NCBI RefSeq assembly: GCF_008831285.2 | Contig: NC_045141.1 | Coordinates: 6,653,224-6,717,223 of the forward strand | Source of the DNA: Nymphaea colorata | Lineage: Eukaryota; Streptophyta; Magnoliopsida; Nymphaeales; Nymphaeaceae | Length of the DNA stretch: 64,000 nt | Direction of reading: 5' to 3' | Shown here: piece by piece, positions 14,100 to 26,212 of the stretch | Numbering within the stretch: position 1 is the stretch's first letter | Layout: each line of letters opens with the position of its first letter | Notes under the pieces: generated by a model | Database searches by the model: none | Told to the model about the DNA's origin: nothing | What the model saw: only the letters and a program-made list of their open reading frames with translations | Program-made: the position numbers and the translations under genes

Positions 14100-15535
14100 C
14101 AAAATGGAAACAAACGATGAAAGAGGAGATAGTTGTGTTTATGTCCAAAGCACATGGGAGTTGGTGGATCCACCACCTAATTGTGATGTTGTAGGGTCCA
14201 AGTGGATATTCACCATCAAGTATCACTCAAATGGGTCAGTTGGGTGATCTAAAACTCGTCTAGTAGCTAGGAGGTTTAGTCAAACATATGGGGTCAACTT
14301 CTTTGAGACTTTTTCACCAGTGGCTAGACTTGGGACCATCAGACATATCATCTCAGTTGCTTTGCAGCGCGAGCTGTCCAAGTATCAAATGGATGTGAAA
14401 AATGCATTCTTAGTGGAAATCAATCTAAGACTGTCTATATGCAGCCATCACCTGACTTTAAAAGTCAGGGAGAGTGCCAAGGTATGTTGGCCTAAAAAGG
14501 CTATCTATCAACTCAAGTAGAGCCCTCGTGCTTGGCTTCATAAACTGTTTGAGGTTCTATCGAAATTTGGGCTTTAGAGGTGACCATTGGATCATTCTCT
14601 TTTTGTCAGAAGAGGATCTTCAAGTATGGTTATTTTAGTTGTGTGTGTGGATGATATTATCTTTACAATAGATTTGTACTACAAAGAAGTTCCTTAACAC
14701 TTTGTAACAAAAGATCTTGGTTAGTTGAGTTATTTACTTGGCATTGAGGTAGCCAGAAGTAATAAAGGTATTGTTCTATCACAAATGAAGTATGTGTAAG
14801 ATTTGTTGTAGGAGACAAGAACTCTTGGAGCACATGCTGCTAATATGCCTCTGAATCCTTGTTTACACTTCTGTGAAGATCAATATGAAGCTGTAGCCTC
14901 ACAGTCATATAGATATCTCATTGGAAAATTGTTATATGTCACCATTACTTGACTAGACATAGGTTTTGTAGTGGAACGTCTGAGCCAATTTATGGAGAAA
15001 CCAAGGAAGATACATTGAGAGGCAGCCTTGATGGTTCTTAGGTATTTAAAGTCATCTCTAGGTAAAGGGTTGTGGTTTAAAAAGGGTTCAACCTTTGAAG
15101 TTGAAGTATTTAGTGATGCTGATTATGCCGGCTCAGTGGAAGATAGGAAGTTTACTACAGGTTTCTGCATCTTTGTGGGAAGCAAGCTTATGTCCTAGAG
15201 AAACAAAAAGCAGAATGTGGTGGCTATAACTAGTGATGAATCCAAGTACAGGGCTATGGTCCAAACCATTGCAGAAATGACCGGACTTCGACCTATGCTC
15301 ACTAATTTGGGTATCTTTGTCTCACTTCTAATGAAAATGTATTGTGATAACAAAGCAACCATGTACATAGCTAACAGCCCTGTATTTCACGAGAGGATGA
15401 AGCATATTGAGGTTAATTGTCACTTCATCAGGAACTTGGTGCAAGAAGTAGTTATATCTACAGTGCACGTACCTTCAGAGAACCAGGCAATAGACCTACT
15501 CACTGAGGCGCTTCCTACTGGCGAGTTTACTAGAG
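14100..15535 (+). pseudogene. Copia RT-RNase H remnant
   Basis: Readable copia motifs in order: DPKWKQTMKEE (14095), VGSKWIFTIKYHSNGSV (about 14195), VARLGTIRHIISVALQRELSKYQMDVKNAFL (14320-14410), the catalytic VCVDDIIFT (about 14645), YLLGIEVARSN (about 14735), YRYLIGKLLYVT, then RNase H with FSDADYAGSVEDRKFTTGFC (about 15110), MYCDNKATMYIANSP (15340) and FHERMKHIEVNCHFI (15395). It ends with ALPTGEFTRGC near 15540. More than ten stops or shifts break the frame. Confidence 0.85.
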
Positions 15536-15545
15536 GTTGTTTGTG

Positions 15546-15571
15546 GGGTGGGGGGGGGGGGGGTGGGTGGT
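15546..15571 (+). repeat. G-run at a degenerate polypurine tract
   Basis: A G-rich stretch containing a run of more than ten G, immediately after the end of the copia RNase H (…GEFTRGC) and before a TGTTAG LTR start. Copia relatives here have CTTGAGGGGGAG in this position, so it is read as an expanded polypurine tract. Homopolymer length may be inaccurate in the assembly. Confidence 0.55.
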
Positions 15572-15759
15572 TGTGTGTGTGTGTTAGAAAATTATGTTGT
15601 TGGGCTTAGGTAGCTCTATGAAATTTGAAGTCCTATTTTTACATTTTACCTTTGGTATGGGCTTTTGGTGTAATTTTCTTTTTTGCCAACCTCTAGTCTC
15701 TTTTAATTAGAGATTTGGGTTAATGAAGTGTATCTTTTTTTATCTCTCCAAAAACGTAA

Positions 15760-16653
15760 TCGGCAACACACCTGAACTGGGCCTGCATTTGCACGGCACT
15801 GACATGGTTTCAGCAACTTGTTAGCTTAGTTGTCAACAGCATGCCTAGGCACCCCCCTCTAGGTTGGGCCACATAGGCACCTAAGTTAGAGAAATGTTTT
15901 AATAATTTTCTCCTAGGTTCTTCTTCTTCGTCTACTTTTACCTTTTCTCTATATTTTCTTCCTGCTTTTTCTATTTCTCTTCTTGTTTTTCTTCTCCTTG
16001 TCATTTTCCCTCTTCCTCCTCCTGGTTCTTTTCTCTTTCATATACTGTTGCTGGCGTGTCCAGGTGCTGCCTAGGCCTTCCTGGAGGGCAACTAAATATT
16101 CCCAAAAAAAATTCTTTTGACATTACAAAGGATTTCAATCTAGTTCTGTGTTCCAGCGTGATTCCCTTTTCTTACTTCCTTTGAATATTAGCCAAAATCA
16201 GTCTTCATAATTCTTAATCTGCTGGTTTTGTATCAAATTCATGATTGCTGCAACTTAAGGCAAAATGCTGAAGATACACAGTTTACTTGACTGCATATCA
16301 GATAAAAATGAAAACTGTCTATTTACCTAATATTTTTTTCATTTAAATTGGACTTTTACGTGACATGGGATTGTGTGTTGTCTATGTGCATTCAACTTCA
16401 AACTTCAAACTCTGTGTGTGTGTGCATATATATGTATATATACTCAATGCTGCTGTATGTCAGATAGTTGCCGGATGGTCAAAATTTAAAAATTTGTTAG
16501 TAACAAGGCCATAAATCATTGCTAAAGCAACCATAAACTGTTACCGATCATAGACCATAGCTAATAGCCTAATACCAATTTAGTGGCTTTTTTAATAATA
16601 AGTTTTTAAATTTTAACCATCCGGCAACATCCAATGCACAACAAGCATTGAAC

Positions 16654-16694
<41 letters not shown>

Positions 16695-17400
16695 TATAAT
16701 ATAATAAAATATTATATACTATGATATTATATTATATGCACATATTGAAAGAGAGCAATGAAAAATGAAAATTGTCAGAACGATTGTGAGCTTTGTCAAA
16801 GTGGATAAGGTGACTCATTTCCTGCCACCTAAAAGTACCTTTTGTGGATAAGTAAGTGGCAGTTATTAATTTTACTTCCATAAAACACTTTGAGGTGGAA
16901 ATATGCAGAGCATCCGATTCATGTGATTAAACATCCCACAATGATCCTAACAAGTTCTCATATTTCCTGGTTCTTATATTTCAGTCACTTCTATATGCCT
17001 GTGTGCATATATGACAGAGAAAGAGATGATTTTTGTCTTGATGGATCTTGTATTGATCCAAGCATGTATCTGTGCCTTTAGATACATATATCGATTTACT
17101 TGACAGGCCTTTATGCATGCATGAGTCTATCAAGTGGCCTGGTTTTTCAGATTTGTACAAAGTGATATATGAAAATGTAATAGGAGAATCCAATTTTGTT
17201 TTCATACATCAACACAAATCTCTCTAATGCACATCATATTCCTAAAATGGCAAAAACCAAGTGTACTTGGACCATTCCTTTGGAGGAACTTTTATAGGTT
17301 TTCTGAAATATTGGAAAACTGCGAACACTTTGACCATTCATGATTCATAATGTTGGCAAGCTCCCATGGTTGATCTGACATTTTGAAAAAAGTAAAGTGC
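15760..17400 (+). other. Intron sequence with one MITE
   Basis: No coding sequence recognised. A pyrimidine-rich tract lies near 15900-16060 and AT repeats near 16660-16690. The MITE at 16443-16655 is listed separately. Confidence 0.6.
16443..16655. mobile_element. MITE with long terminal inverted repeats
   Basis: About 213 bp. The inner arms 16467-16492 and 16603-16628 are inverted copies (starting GTTGCCGGATGG) that differ at one position. Weaker pairing continues outward to CTCAATGCT on the left and AGCATTGA on the right, giving imperfect TIRs of about 55 bp. No coding capacity. The flanks are TA-rich, so the TSD cannot be read and the superfamily (Mutator-like is one option) is open. Confidence 0.65.
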
Positions 17401-17405
17401 AGTAT

Positions 17406-17835
17406 TATAAATGTGACTATAATAGCCACTAAAGAAGAATATGATAGAAAAAGGCACTAAGACCACTTGAAAGTATGTCAATCTTATTGAATGAATGCCA
17501 AATGGCTGTGTAAAACAGCATACTTTGTACAAGAGGCAGCCCAAGAATATATACAAGCAATAAGAGTGAAGAGAGAAGGAAGAGAGGGCTGTTCTAGCCG
17601 TTGGAGGTTCCAACGGCTCATTATGAGCCGTTGGAACTCCCAACGGCTAGAACAAAGGGGAAACAAAAAACAAAGAAAAAGAAAAAGAAAAATAAAAGAA
17701 AAGGAAAAATAAAAGAAAAGAAAAAGAAAAGGAAAAATAAAAGAAAGAATAAAATACATAAAAAGAAAAATAAAATGTAAAAAATGTAGAACCTAACCTA
17801 GCTATGATATCAACAGGATATCTTATTTCCTAACG
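17406..17835 (-). repeat. 3' LTR of the minus-strand copia
   Basis: 430 bp, from TATAAATGTGAC to CCTAACG. Both ends depart from TG…CA by one base (TA and CG), each explained by one transition. It carries a long palindrome (17591-17653) and a TATA-like segment at 17545-17554. The polypurine tract lies immediately to its right. Confidence 0.9.
17591..17653 (-). promoter_or_regulatory. LTR palindrome with MSA-type (AACGG) sites
   Basis: A 63-bp near-perfect palindrome. 17639-17649 reads CCCAACGGCTA on the plus strand, and 17595-17605 reads TCCAACGGCTA on the minus strand. Both fit the MSA consensus YCYAACGGYYA bound by three-repeat MYB proteins at G2/M. Two further AACGG cores lie between them. 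The element is transcribed leftward, so the palindrome sits about 37 bp upstream of the TATA-like 17545-17554, in core-promoter position. Function is inferred. Confidence 0.6.
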
Positions 17836-17848
17836 CCCCCGCTTAAAC

Positions 17849-20800
17849 TTACGGTGCTAATACCGAAAGTTTATCTAAAAGAAAGTTGAATCTGGGAGAA
17901 CATAGAGGCTTCGTGAAGAAATCAGCCAGCTGGAACTCGGAGGAGACATATGGAAGTTTGATGGTCTTCTTCAAAAATTCTTCACGAACATAGTGACAAT
18001 CCATCTTTATATGCTTTGTTCGTTCATGAAATGTTTGATTCTTGGCAATGTAGATATAACTCTTGTTGTCGCAGCACAAATCAGTGGGTTCTTCTATTCT
18101 TGTTCCCATATCATGAAGCATTTGACGAAACCAGACAATTTCCATAGTTGTAGAAGCCATAACTCGATATTCAGCTTCAGTAGAGGACAAAGAGACTTTC
18201 TGTTGTTTCTTGCACTTCCATGAGATGAATGATTCCCCTAAAAAAACACAAAAACCAGTAGTTGAGTGTCTATCATTTGGATCTCCTCCCCAATCAGCAT
18301 TGGTATAAGCAATCAAGTTTAAGGGGGAAGAGGAAGACATAAATACTCCCTTATTTATTGTTCCCTTAATGTATTTAATGAAACGAAGAACAACTCCCAT
18401 ATGAACGGTTGATGGAGCATGTTGAAATTAACTCACAGTATGAACTGTATGAGCAATGTCAGGCCGAGTGATGCTAAGATACATTAAGGAACCCACAAGC
18501 TGTCGGTAAGGAGCGAGATTGGTAATTGGAACTCCATCATCAATCTTCATTTTTTTTCCTACTGCTTCAGGAGTTTCTGTGACCTTATCATCTGTTATGT
18601 CTGATTTAACAATGATCTCTGCAACAAACTTAGTTTGTGACAAAAAATATCTTCTAGTGGAATATGCAACCTCAATACCCAAGAAATATGTTAGAAAACC
18701 TAAATCTTTCATTTCAAAAGTTTTTTGTAACAATTTATTACATTCTCTAATACCTTTCTTATCACTACCTGTAATGATCATGTCGTCAACATACAGTAGG
18801 AGGATTATGATACCTGCATTAGTATACTTAACAAACAGGGCAGTGTTAGTTAAACATGAATGAAATCCATAATCAGAAATAACAAAGTAAAAATGGTCAA
18901 ACCAAGCTTTAGGAGCTTGTTTGAGGCCATAAAGAGCCTCCTTAAGTTTAAGAACCTTTCCTTGAGGAACTGACAACCCTGATGGTACTTCCATATAAAC
19001 TTCTTCCATAAGATCTCTATTTAAAAAGACATTTTTAATGTCCATTTGGTAGATATTCTAGTTTTTAATAGATGCTAAAGCAATAAGGGTCCTAACAATA
19101 GTCATTCTAGCTACAGGAGCAAAGGTTTCCTCATAGTCAATACCATATTCTTGAGTCTAACCTTTGGCAACAAGCATTGCTTTATATCTTGTTAGAGATC
19201 CATCACTTCTAGTCTTCACCTTATAAACGCACTTGCATCCAATAGTCTTTTTTCCTATAGGTAAGTCTTTTATTTCCCAAGTTTGGGCTTTTCTCAAGGC
19301 ATCTAATTCTTCTAACATGGCATTCTTCCACTCAATATATTTGGAGGCTTCATTAAAAGTAGAAGATTAAAAGTGAGAGTGAATGACATTAATTCTAGTT
19401 CTATGAGTTGGGATGAAAGTTTCATATGACACAAACCTATTGGGTTGTCTTACATTTCTAGTAGATCTTCTAAGGTTTTCTTCACTTTGTGGAGTTGGTT
19501 GGAGATCAATAGTCTCATGATGTTCTCCTTCATCAACATCTTGTTGTCGATTTCTTCTATGATATGTGATTATATCCTTGGCTACTCCATTATCATTATC
19601 ATGAGTGTTACTATCAACAACATCATGCATTTCATCATCACATTGAGAGAGATACTTAAATAAAAAGGAATAATCATTGTTGTGTTGTGATTTTATACAA
19701 GTTTTGAATCCATTTTCATCTTCATAAAACTTTACATTTCTTGAAACTATGATCTTATCTTTGACTGGATCATAACATTTGTAGCCTTTTTGTGTTTCAG
19801 AATAACCAATGAAAACACACTCAATGACCTTTGAACTTAGTTTATCAGCCTTGTCATTAAGAACAAAACATTTACAACAAAGAACACGAAGCCTTTTGAA
19901 ATCAGGTTCATATTTGACTAATTTTTCAAAAGGGGTTGTATTGTTTAAAGCTTTTGAAGACATTCTATTTATGAGATATACATACGCTAGGGCTGTTTTG
20001 GCCCAAAAGTTTTTAGGCATATCTTTTGCAATAAGAAGAGTTCTAGTTGTTTCAATTATGTGCCTATGTTTTCTTTCAGAAAGTCCATTTTGTTGAGGTG
20101 TTCTTGGACAAGATTTTTGATGGACTATTCCATAATTTTCTAAATATCTTTTGAACTCATTTGAAATGTATTCGCCTCCAGAATCAATCCTTAGGATTTT
20201 TAATTTAGCATTAAACTATGTTTGTACTAAGTTGTGAAAATTTTTGGACATGTCAAAAACCTCAGATTTGTATCTTAAGAAATATATCCAACAATATCTA
20301 GTGAAATCATCAACAAATATCACATAATACGATAGCCATCCTTTTGACATGATAGGAGAGGGTCTCCACACATCAGAATGAAAGTTCAAAAGGAAAAGAG
20401 GAAAAGAAGCTCCTTTGTCCAAAAGATAAGGATTTTATTTTTCCATGTATACAATCATTACATTTGAAATTCTCAATACAAACGTCCTTGGCAGGATTCT
20501 TCATAGACAATTTTCTAATGTTTGGATGACCTAATCTTTGATGCCAAACATTGATATCCACATTTTTCACATAGTGACAAAACTTTTCTTTGGGGATGCA
20601 TAAATTGTCCATGTAGTAAAGGTCCCCTTTCTAAAACCTTCTCCAATCAATCTCCCGGTTTGGTGATCCTGCACCAAACATTTATTTGATGAGAAAACGA
20701 TGTCAAAACCAAGATCTGAAATTTGAGATACAGAAAGTAAGTTAAAATTAAGTGTAGGGACATAACTAACTTTTGGAACAAAAAACTTTTGTTTTCCAAA

Positions 20801-21258
20801 TTCTTTTTCAAAATCCCCGATCCCCTTAACATTCAAAGATGTTCCATCAGCAGTAACTACATTAGATTCTTTTCTTGCTTGTTCAAAATTGGTCAAAGAT
20901 GATATATTTGATGTCATATGAAAAGATGCACCGGAATCTAAAAGCCAAGGAAACATATCAGCAGTGTTGGAGGTAGATGCCGTTGTTGCTAGTGCTCCGG
21001 GATTCGACTCCTTGATCATAGGTTGAAGCACCGACATGATTTGATTCAACGTTGTGGAGATTGAAGAAAGGTCACATCCTTCATTTGCAACCTTCCTTTG
21101 GTCAAATTGTCTATTGTTGTACCATGTGAATATGAAGTTCCACTTCCACGGTTGTGTTGCCCTCCTTGAGGATATGAAGCTCCTCCTTTGAAAAGATTTT
21201 CTTCAAGTTTCGTGGTTGTACTTCATTGTTATTCAACTTTGGAGAACTAGGTCTAATG
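17849..21258 (-). pseudogene. Copia pol remnant (PR, INT, RT, RNase H)
   Basis: Minus strand, read from the right. Protease WLLDSGASFHMTSN near 20940; GAG-pre-integrase WHQRLGHPNIRKLSM with CNDCIHGK near 20540-20440; integrase SDVWRPSPIMSKG near 20370 and ERKHRHIIETTR near 20070; RT MDIKNVFLNRDLMEEVYMEVPSG at 19045, KQAPKAWFDHF and the catalytic LLLYVDDMIITG near 18790; RNase H AYTNADWGGDPNDRHSTTGFC near 18310, SSTEAEY near 18175 and CDNKSYIYIA near 18070. The D, E and D catalytic positions are present, but the frame is broken between INT and RT and at several stops. Confidence 0.88.
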
Positions 21259-22568
21259 CTATGTCACATAGGTACGGGTACGGGTGCCGGTGCCGGTGCT
21301 GGTACGGGTATGGACCATTTTTAAAAAACTTGGGTACGGGGGTATGACCGTACACACACATGCACATATTCATATATATGTCAAAAATTTTCAAACAAAA
21401 TAACATATTTGCACATATATATATCAAAAATTACAAACAGAATAACATATTCATAAATCATAATCCAAAATTTATCAGTCTTGATTCTCATTCTCCTCAG
21501 TCTCATAATTAACATTCAAAATACATCAACTTTGTTGATTTTCATTCTCCTCACTCGATGATTGGACGGAGAACGTGTCAGAGTACCTTTAAAGTGAATC
21601 TGATACGTATAAAAACGGCTTATATATTATGTTTATTATATATATAATCCTTAGGCGAGGCCAAATTGATCGCGTCTCCTTTCAGGAAGCCAAATGTCTG
21701 CTGCATGAGAGCAAAACGGAACCTCTGTCTCGTTCTCGTTCTCTCTTGGAGTCTTCTGATCGTGTTCTTGTTATTATCCATTTTCCCGGTGAGTCCCTGT
21801 TTTCCCAGCAATTCACTACCCATATTTTGGCGATCATTTGATCGATCACATCGTCGGCCAAGTGGTGGTCCGGCTCTGTGAAGGGACAACGACGAATGCG
21901 CTTGTCCCGTGGCTCTTTAGAGTTTGGAGTTCCATATGCAAATCCTTTGATTGAGGTTTTCGTGCTGATCGCCGGTGTAATCCATCGTGAGGCGCGGGCG
22001 TGACACCAGAGACAGCACAGGGAGACACAGAGACAGAGAAGGTCGATCGAAAGGTGAGAGAGGCGACTTCAGTGTGAGGGTTTCGAGCAGTAGGAGAGGG
22101 AGACAGCGAGTGTGCAGGAGAGTGAGGCCGTCGTCGTCGATGGAAAAGGCAGGGGTGGAGCCGATGAAAATGAAAAGAAAAAAGAAAAAAAAGTACCGTG
22201 ACAGTCGCCTCCTACCGTCTGCTGTCGCCGGTCGCCGCTGTCGTCGCCAGTCGCCACTGTTGTCGCTCGGTGAGAGGTAAGAACAGACGAACGAAAACTT
22301 TAAGTTTTAAGGGTTTCGTTTCTTTTTGTTTAACGTCAAAATGGTTTTAAAAGTTAAAATCAAATAATCGTTAAAAATAGAAACGGACGGATTTGGACTC
22401 AGTCAAATTTGATCGTGTCCAAAAATGGTTGAATACGGCCTCCGGTGCGTTGACCGTACCCGGTACGGTCAACGCGCACCATCGGCGTACTCAAGCCCGT
22501 ACCGGTACCGGTGTCATACCGGTACCGGACGGGTACTTCACCTTAACAGGCGTACCCGTGTATCATAG
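21259..22568 (-). mobile_element. Non-autonomous hAT element, 1.31 kb
   Basis: Flanked by the 8-bp duplication GTCTAATG (21251-21258 and 22569-22576). Ends are CTATGTCACATAGG on the left and, on the reverse complement, CTATGATACACGGG on the right. Both termini hold subterminal arrays built on GGTACGGGT/GGTACCGGT (21265-21310 and 22455-22555). No transposase domain remains, so it needs an enzyme in trans. Its left end resembles the hAT at 9969. The GC-rich interior at 21640-22280 is unidentified. It sits within the gag region of the minus-strand copia. Strand is inferred from similarity of the left end to the minus-strand hAT. Confidence 0.9.
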
Positions 22569-22645
22569 GTCTAATGTGACCCGGTTCATTCTAGTTTCTT
22601 CACCGCTTAACTTCGTAAGAAGTTCATGAATGGGTAGAGGAGAGG

Positions 22646-23280
22646 CTAAGAAAGTAGGGCTGACCTAATTTGTTCAAATTCGGGTCGTAGGCCTTGAAGA
22701 AATTGAAAAAACCTAAATTCATCGACTTCTTCTCTTCTAAGCTCATGACATTTACAATCCAATCCTAGTTTGTTAGTAAGTTGATCCAACTCATTCCATA
22801 CACTAGAAATTTCCATAAAATAATCTCTAACATTATTCTCACCTTGCTTGATACTTTGGGCTTTTTGAATCAAGAGATATTTACGGGCCATATCTTTTTG
22901 GGTAAACATTCCCTTGAGATATTCTCAAACTTCACTTGCTCTTTCATAATACATGAGATTTTGGGCAATTCTAGGTTCTATACTTCCGTAAATCCATTCT
23001 TTAATTCTAGAGTTTTTGGCCTCCCAATCATCTAATTTTTTGTAGCATTCATCCATGACATTTTGTCTCTCATCTTCATTCAAGTCTTTCTCAACTCAAT
23101 TTTCAATTTTGGTCAACTTGAGAGAAGGAGGGATAGACGTACCTCTTATGAAACCCCATAAATATTTCCCTTTGATATGCATCTCCAAGCATTTTGCCCA
23201 TAGAGTGTAGTTGGTTCCATCAAGCTTGTACGAAGCATGATAACTTCCTCCTTCGATCGAGATTTTGGAGTCCTCCATAA
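22646..23280 (-). pseudogene. Copia gag remnant
   Basis: Minus strand. It begins at 23278 with MEDSKISIEGGSYHASYKLD and GTNYTLWAKCLEMHIKGKYLWGFI, the typical copia gag start (Y..W...M...I..K.LW). It continues after a break with MFTQKDMARKYLLIQKAQSIKQGENNVRDYFMEISSVWNELDQL and FQFLQGLRPEFEQIRSALLS (22909-22646), the UBN2-type capsid region. Stops and a shift separate the halves; the rest of gag lies across the inserted hAT. Confidence 0.82.
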
Positions 23281-23489
23281 GAGCAAGATTTTAAGTAACA
23301 ATCTCCAAGAGAAACAAAGAGGAAGTCCTTTTAGAAATTTCACCAAACAGTTGGTGAGCAGCAGTAAGAAAGTCTTCAAGAAATGACGATCAGCAACAAT
23401 GGCCTCGTCTGAAATTTTTCTTCAACAGTCCAGTAACATAAACAGCAAAAAGCAGCTTCTAAAAGCTCTCCAACATGCAGCCCAACCTG

Positions 23490-23501
23490 TCTCTGATACC
23501 A
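23490..23501 (-). promoter_or_regulatory. Primer-binding site (initiator tRNA-Met)
   Basis: The minus strand reads TGGTATCAGAGA directly after the LTR end. TGGTATCAGAG is the plant initiator tRNA-Met 3'-end complement used by most plant copias for minus-strand priming. Confidence 0.85.
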
Positions 23502-23915
23502 TATAAATGTGACTATAATAGTCACTAAAGAAGAATATGATAGAAAAAGACACTAAGGCCACTTGAAAATATATCAATCTTATTGAATGAATGCCAAATG
23601 GCTGTGTAAAACAGCATACTTTGTACAAGAGGCAGCCCAAGAATATATACAAGCAATAAGAGTGAAGGAGAGAAGGAAGAGAGGGCTGTTCTAGCCGTTG
23701 GAGGTTCCAACGGCTCATAAAGGAGCCGTTGGAACTCCCACCGGGTAGAACAAAGGGGAAACAAAAAACAAAGAAAAAAAAAGAAAAATAAAAGAAAAGA
23801 AAAAGAAAAGGAAAAATAAAAGAAAGAATAAAATACATAAAAAGAAAAATAAAATTGTAAAATATGCAGAACCTAACCTAGCTATGATATCAGCAAGATA
23901 TCTTATTTCCTAACA
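23502..23915 (-). repeat. 5' LTR of the minus-strand copia
   Basis: 414 bp, partner of 17406-17835, from TATAAATGTGAC to CCTAACA, followed by the TSD AGTAT. The palindrome here (23688-23752) is damaged: the left MSA-type site (23692-23702) is intact, while the right one has decayed to CCCACCGGGTA. The primer-binding site lies to its left. Confidence 0.9.
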
Positions 23916-23920
23916 AGTAT

Positions 23921-26104
<2,184 letters not shown>

Positions 26105-26212
26105 GTGTGCGTTGTGGACTCCGTGCATCGAGGTCCTGTTTCCTTGGAGTACAGTGTGACTGGAACTACATATGCTCCTGAAGGTATCATCATGGATTTG
26201 GGAGGAGTGCAG
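26105..26212 (+). CDS. ECA3: ECA3-type ATPase, exon f (P/N domain junction)
   Basis: 108 bases, phase 0, 36 residues: VCVVDSVHRGPVSLEYSVTG followed by TTYAPEGIIMDLGGVQ. The VSGTTYAPEG-like segment is typical of plant ECA3 at the start of the nucleotide-binding domain. The acceptor is GATTTAG and the donor GTAATC. It joins the next exon, which starts LEFPAQFPCL. Confidence 0.9.

Larger units (their letters stand above)
13740..15760 (+). mobile_element. Decayed copia fragment (RT, RNase H, 3' LTR start)
   Basis: Plus-strand copia remnant lacking gag, protease and most of integrase. It begins at about 13740 beside the hAT and ends in a probable partial LTR that starts TGTTAGAAAATTATG at 15582; the right end near 15760 is a guess. 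The G-rich run before the LTR sits where a polypurine tract belongs. The open frames are short and interrupted, so this is an old copy. Confidence 0.78.
17406..23915 (-). mobile_element. Minus-strand copia retrotransposon with nested hAT
   Basis: LTRs at 17406-17835 and 23502-23915, flanked by AGTAT on both sides (17401-17405 and 23916-23920). The primer-binding site lies at 23490-23501, reading TGGTATCAGAGA on the minus strand, which pairs with initiator tRNA-Met. A G-rich polypurine tract lies beside the left LTR at 17836-17850. Inside, minus-strand gag, PR, INT, RT and RNase H occur in copia order, with many frameshifts. A non-autonomous hAT (21259-22568) splits gag. The two LTRs differ by several substitutions and small indels, so it is older than the copias at 30-51 kb. 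Confidence 0.93.

Noticed and set aside
17406-17411. LTR ends beginning TA rather than TG, first thought to be a misplaced boundary
   Set aside because: The AGTAT TSD and the adjoining PBS fix the boundary; a single G-to-A change in both copies explains it.
21620-22280. Possible captured gene inside the non-autonomous hAT
   Set aside because: The frames (for example 21629-21841 and 21987-22280) show no recognised domain and no splice-like structure. Kept only as an open question.
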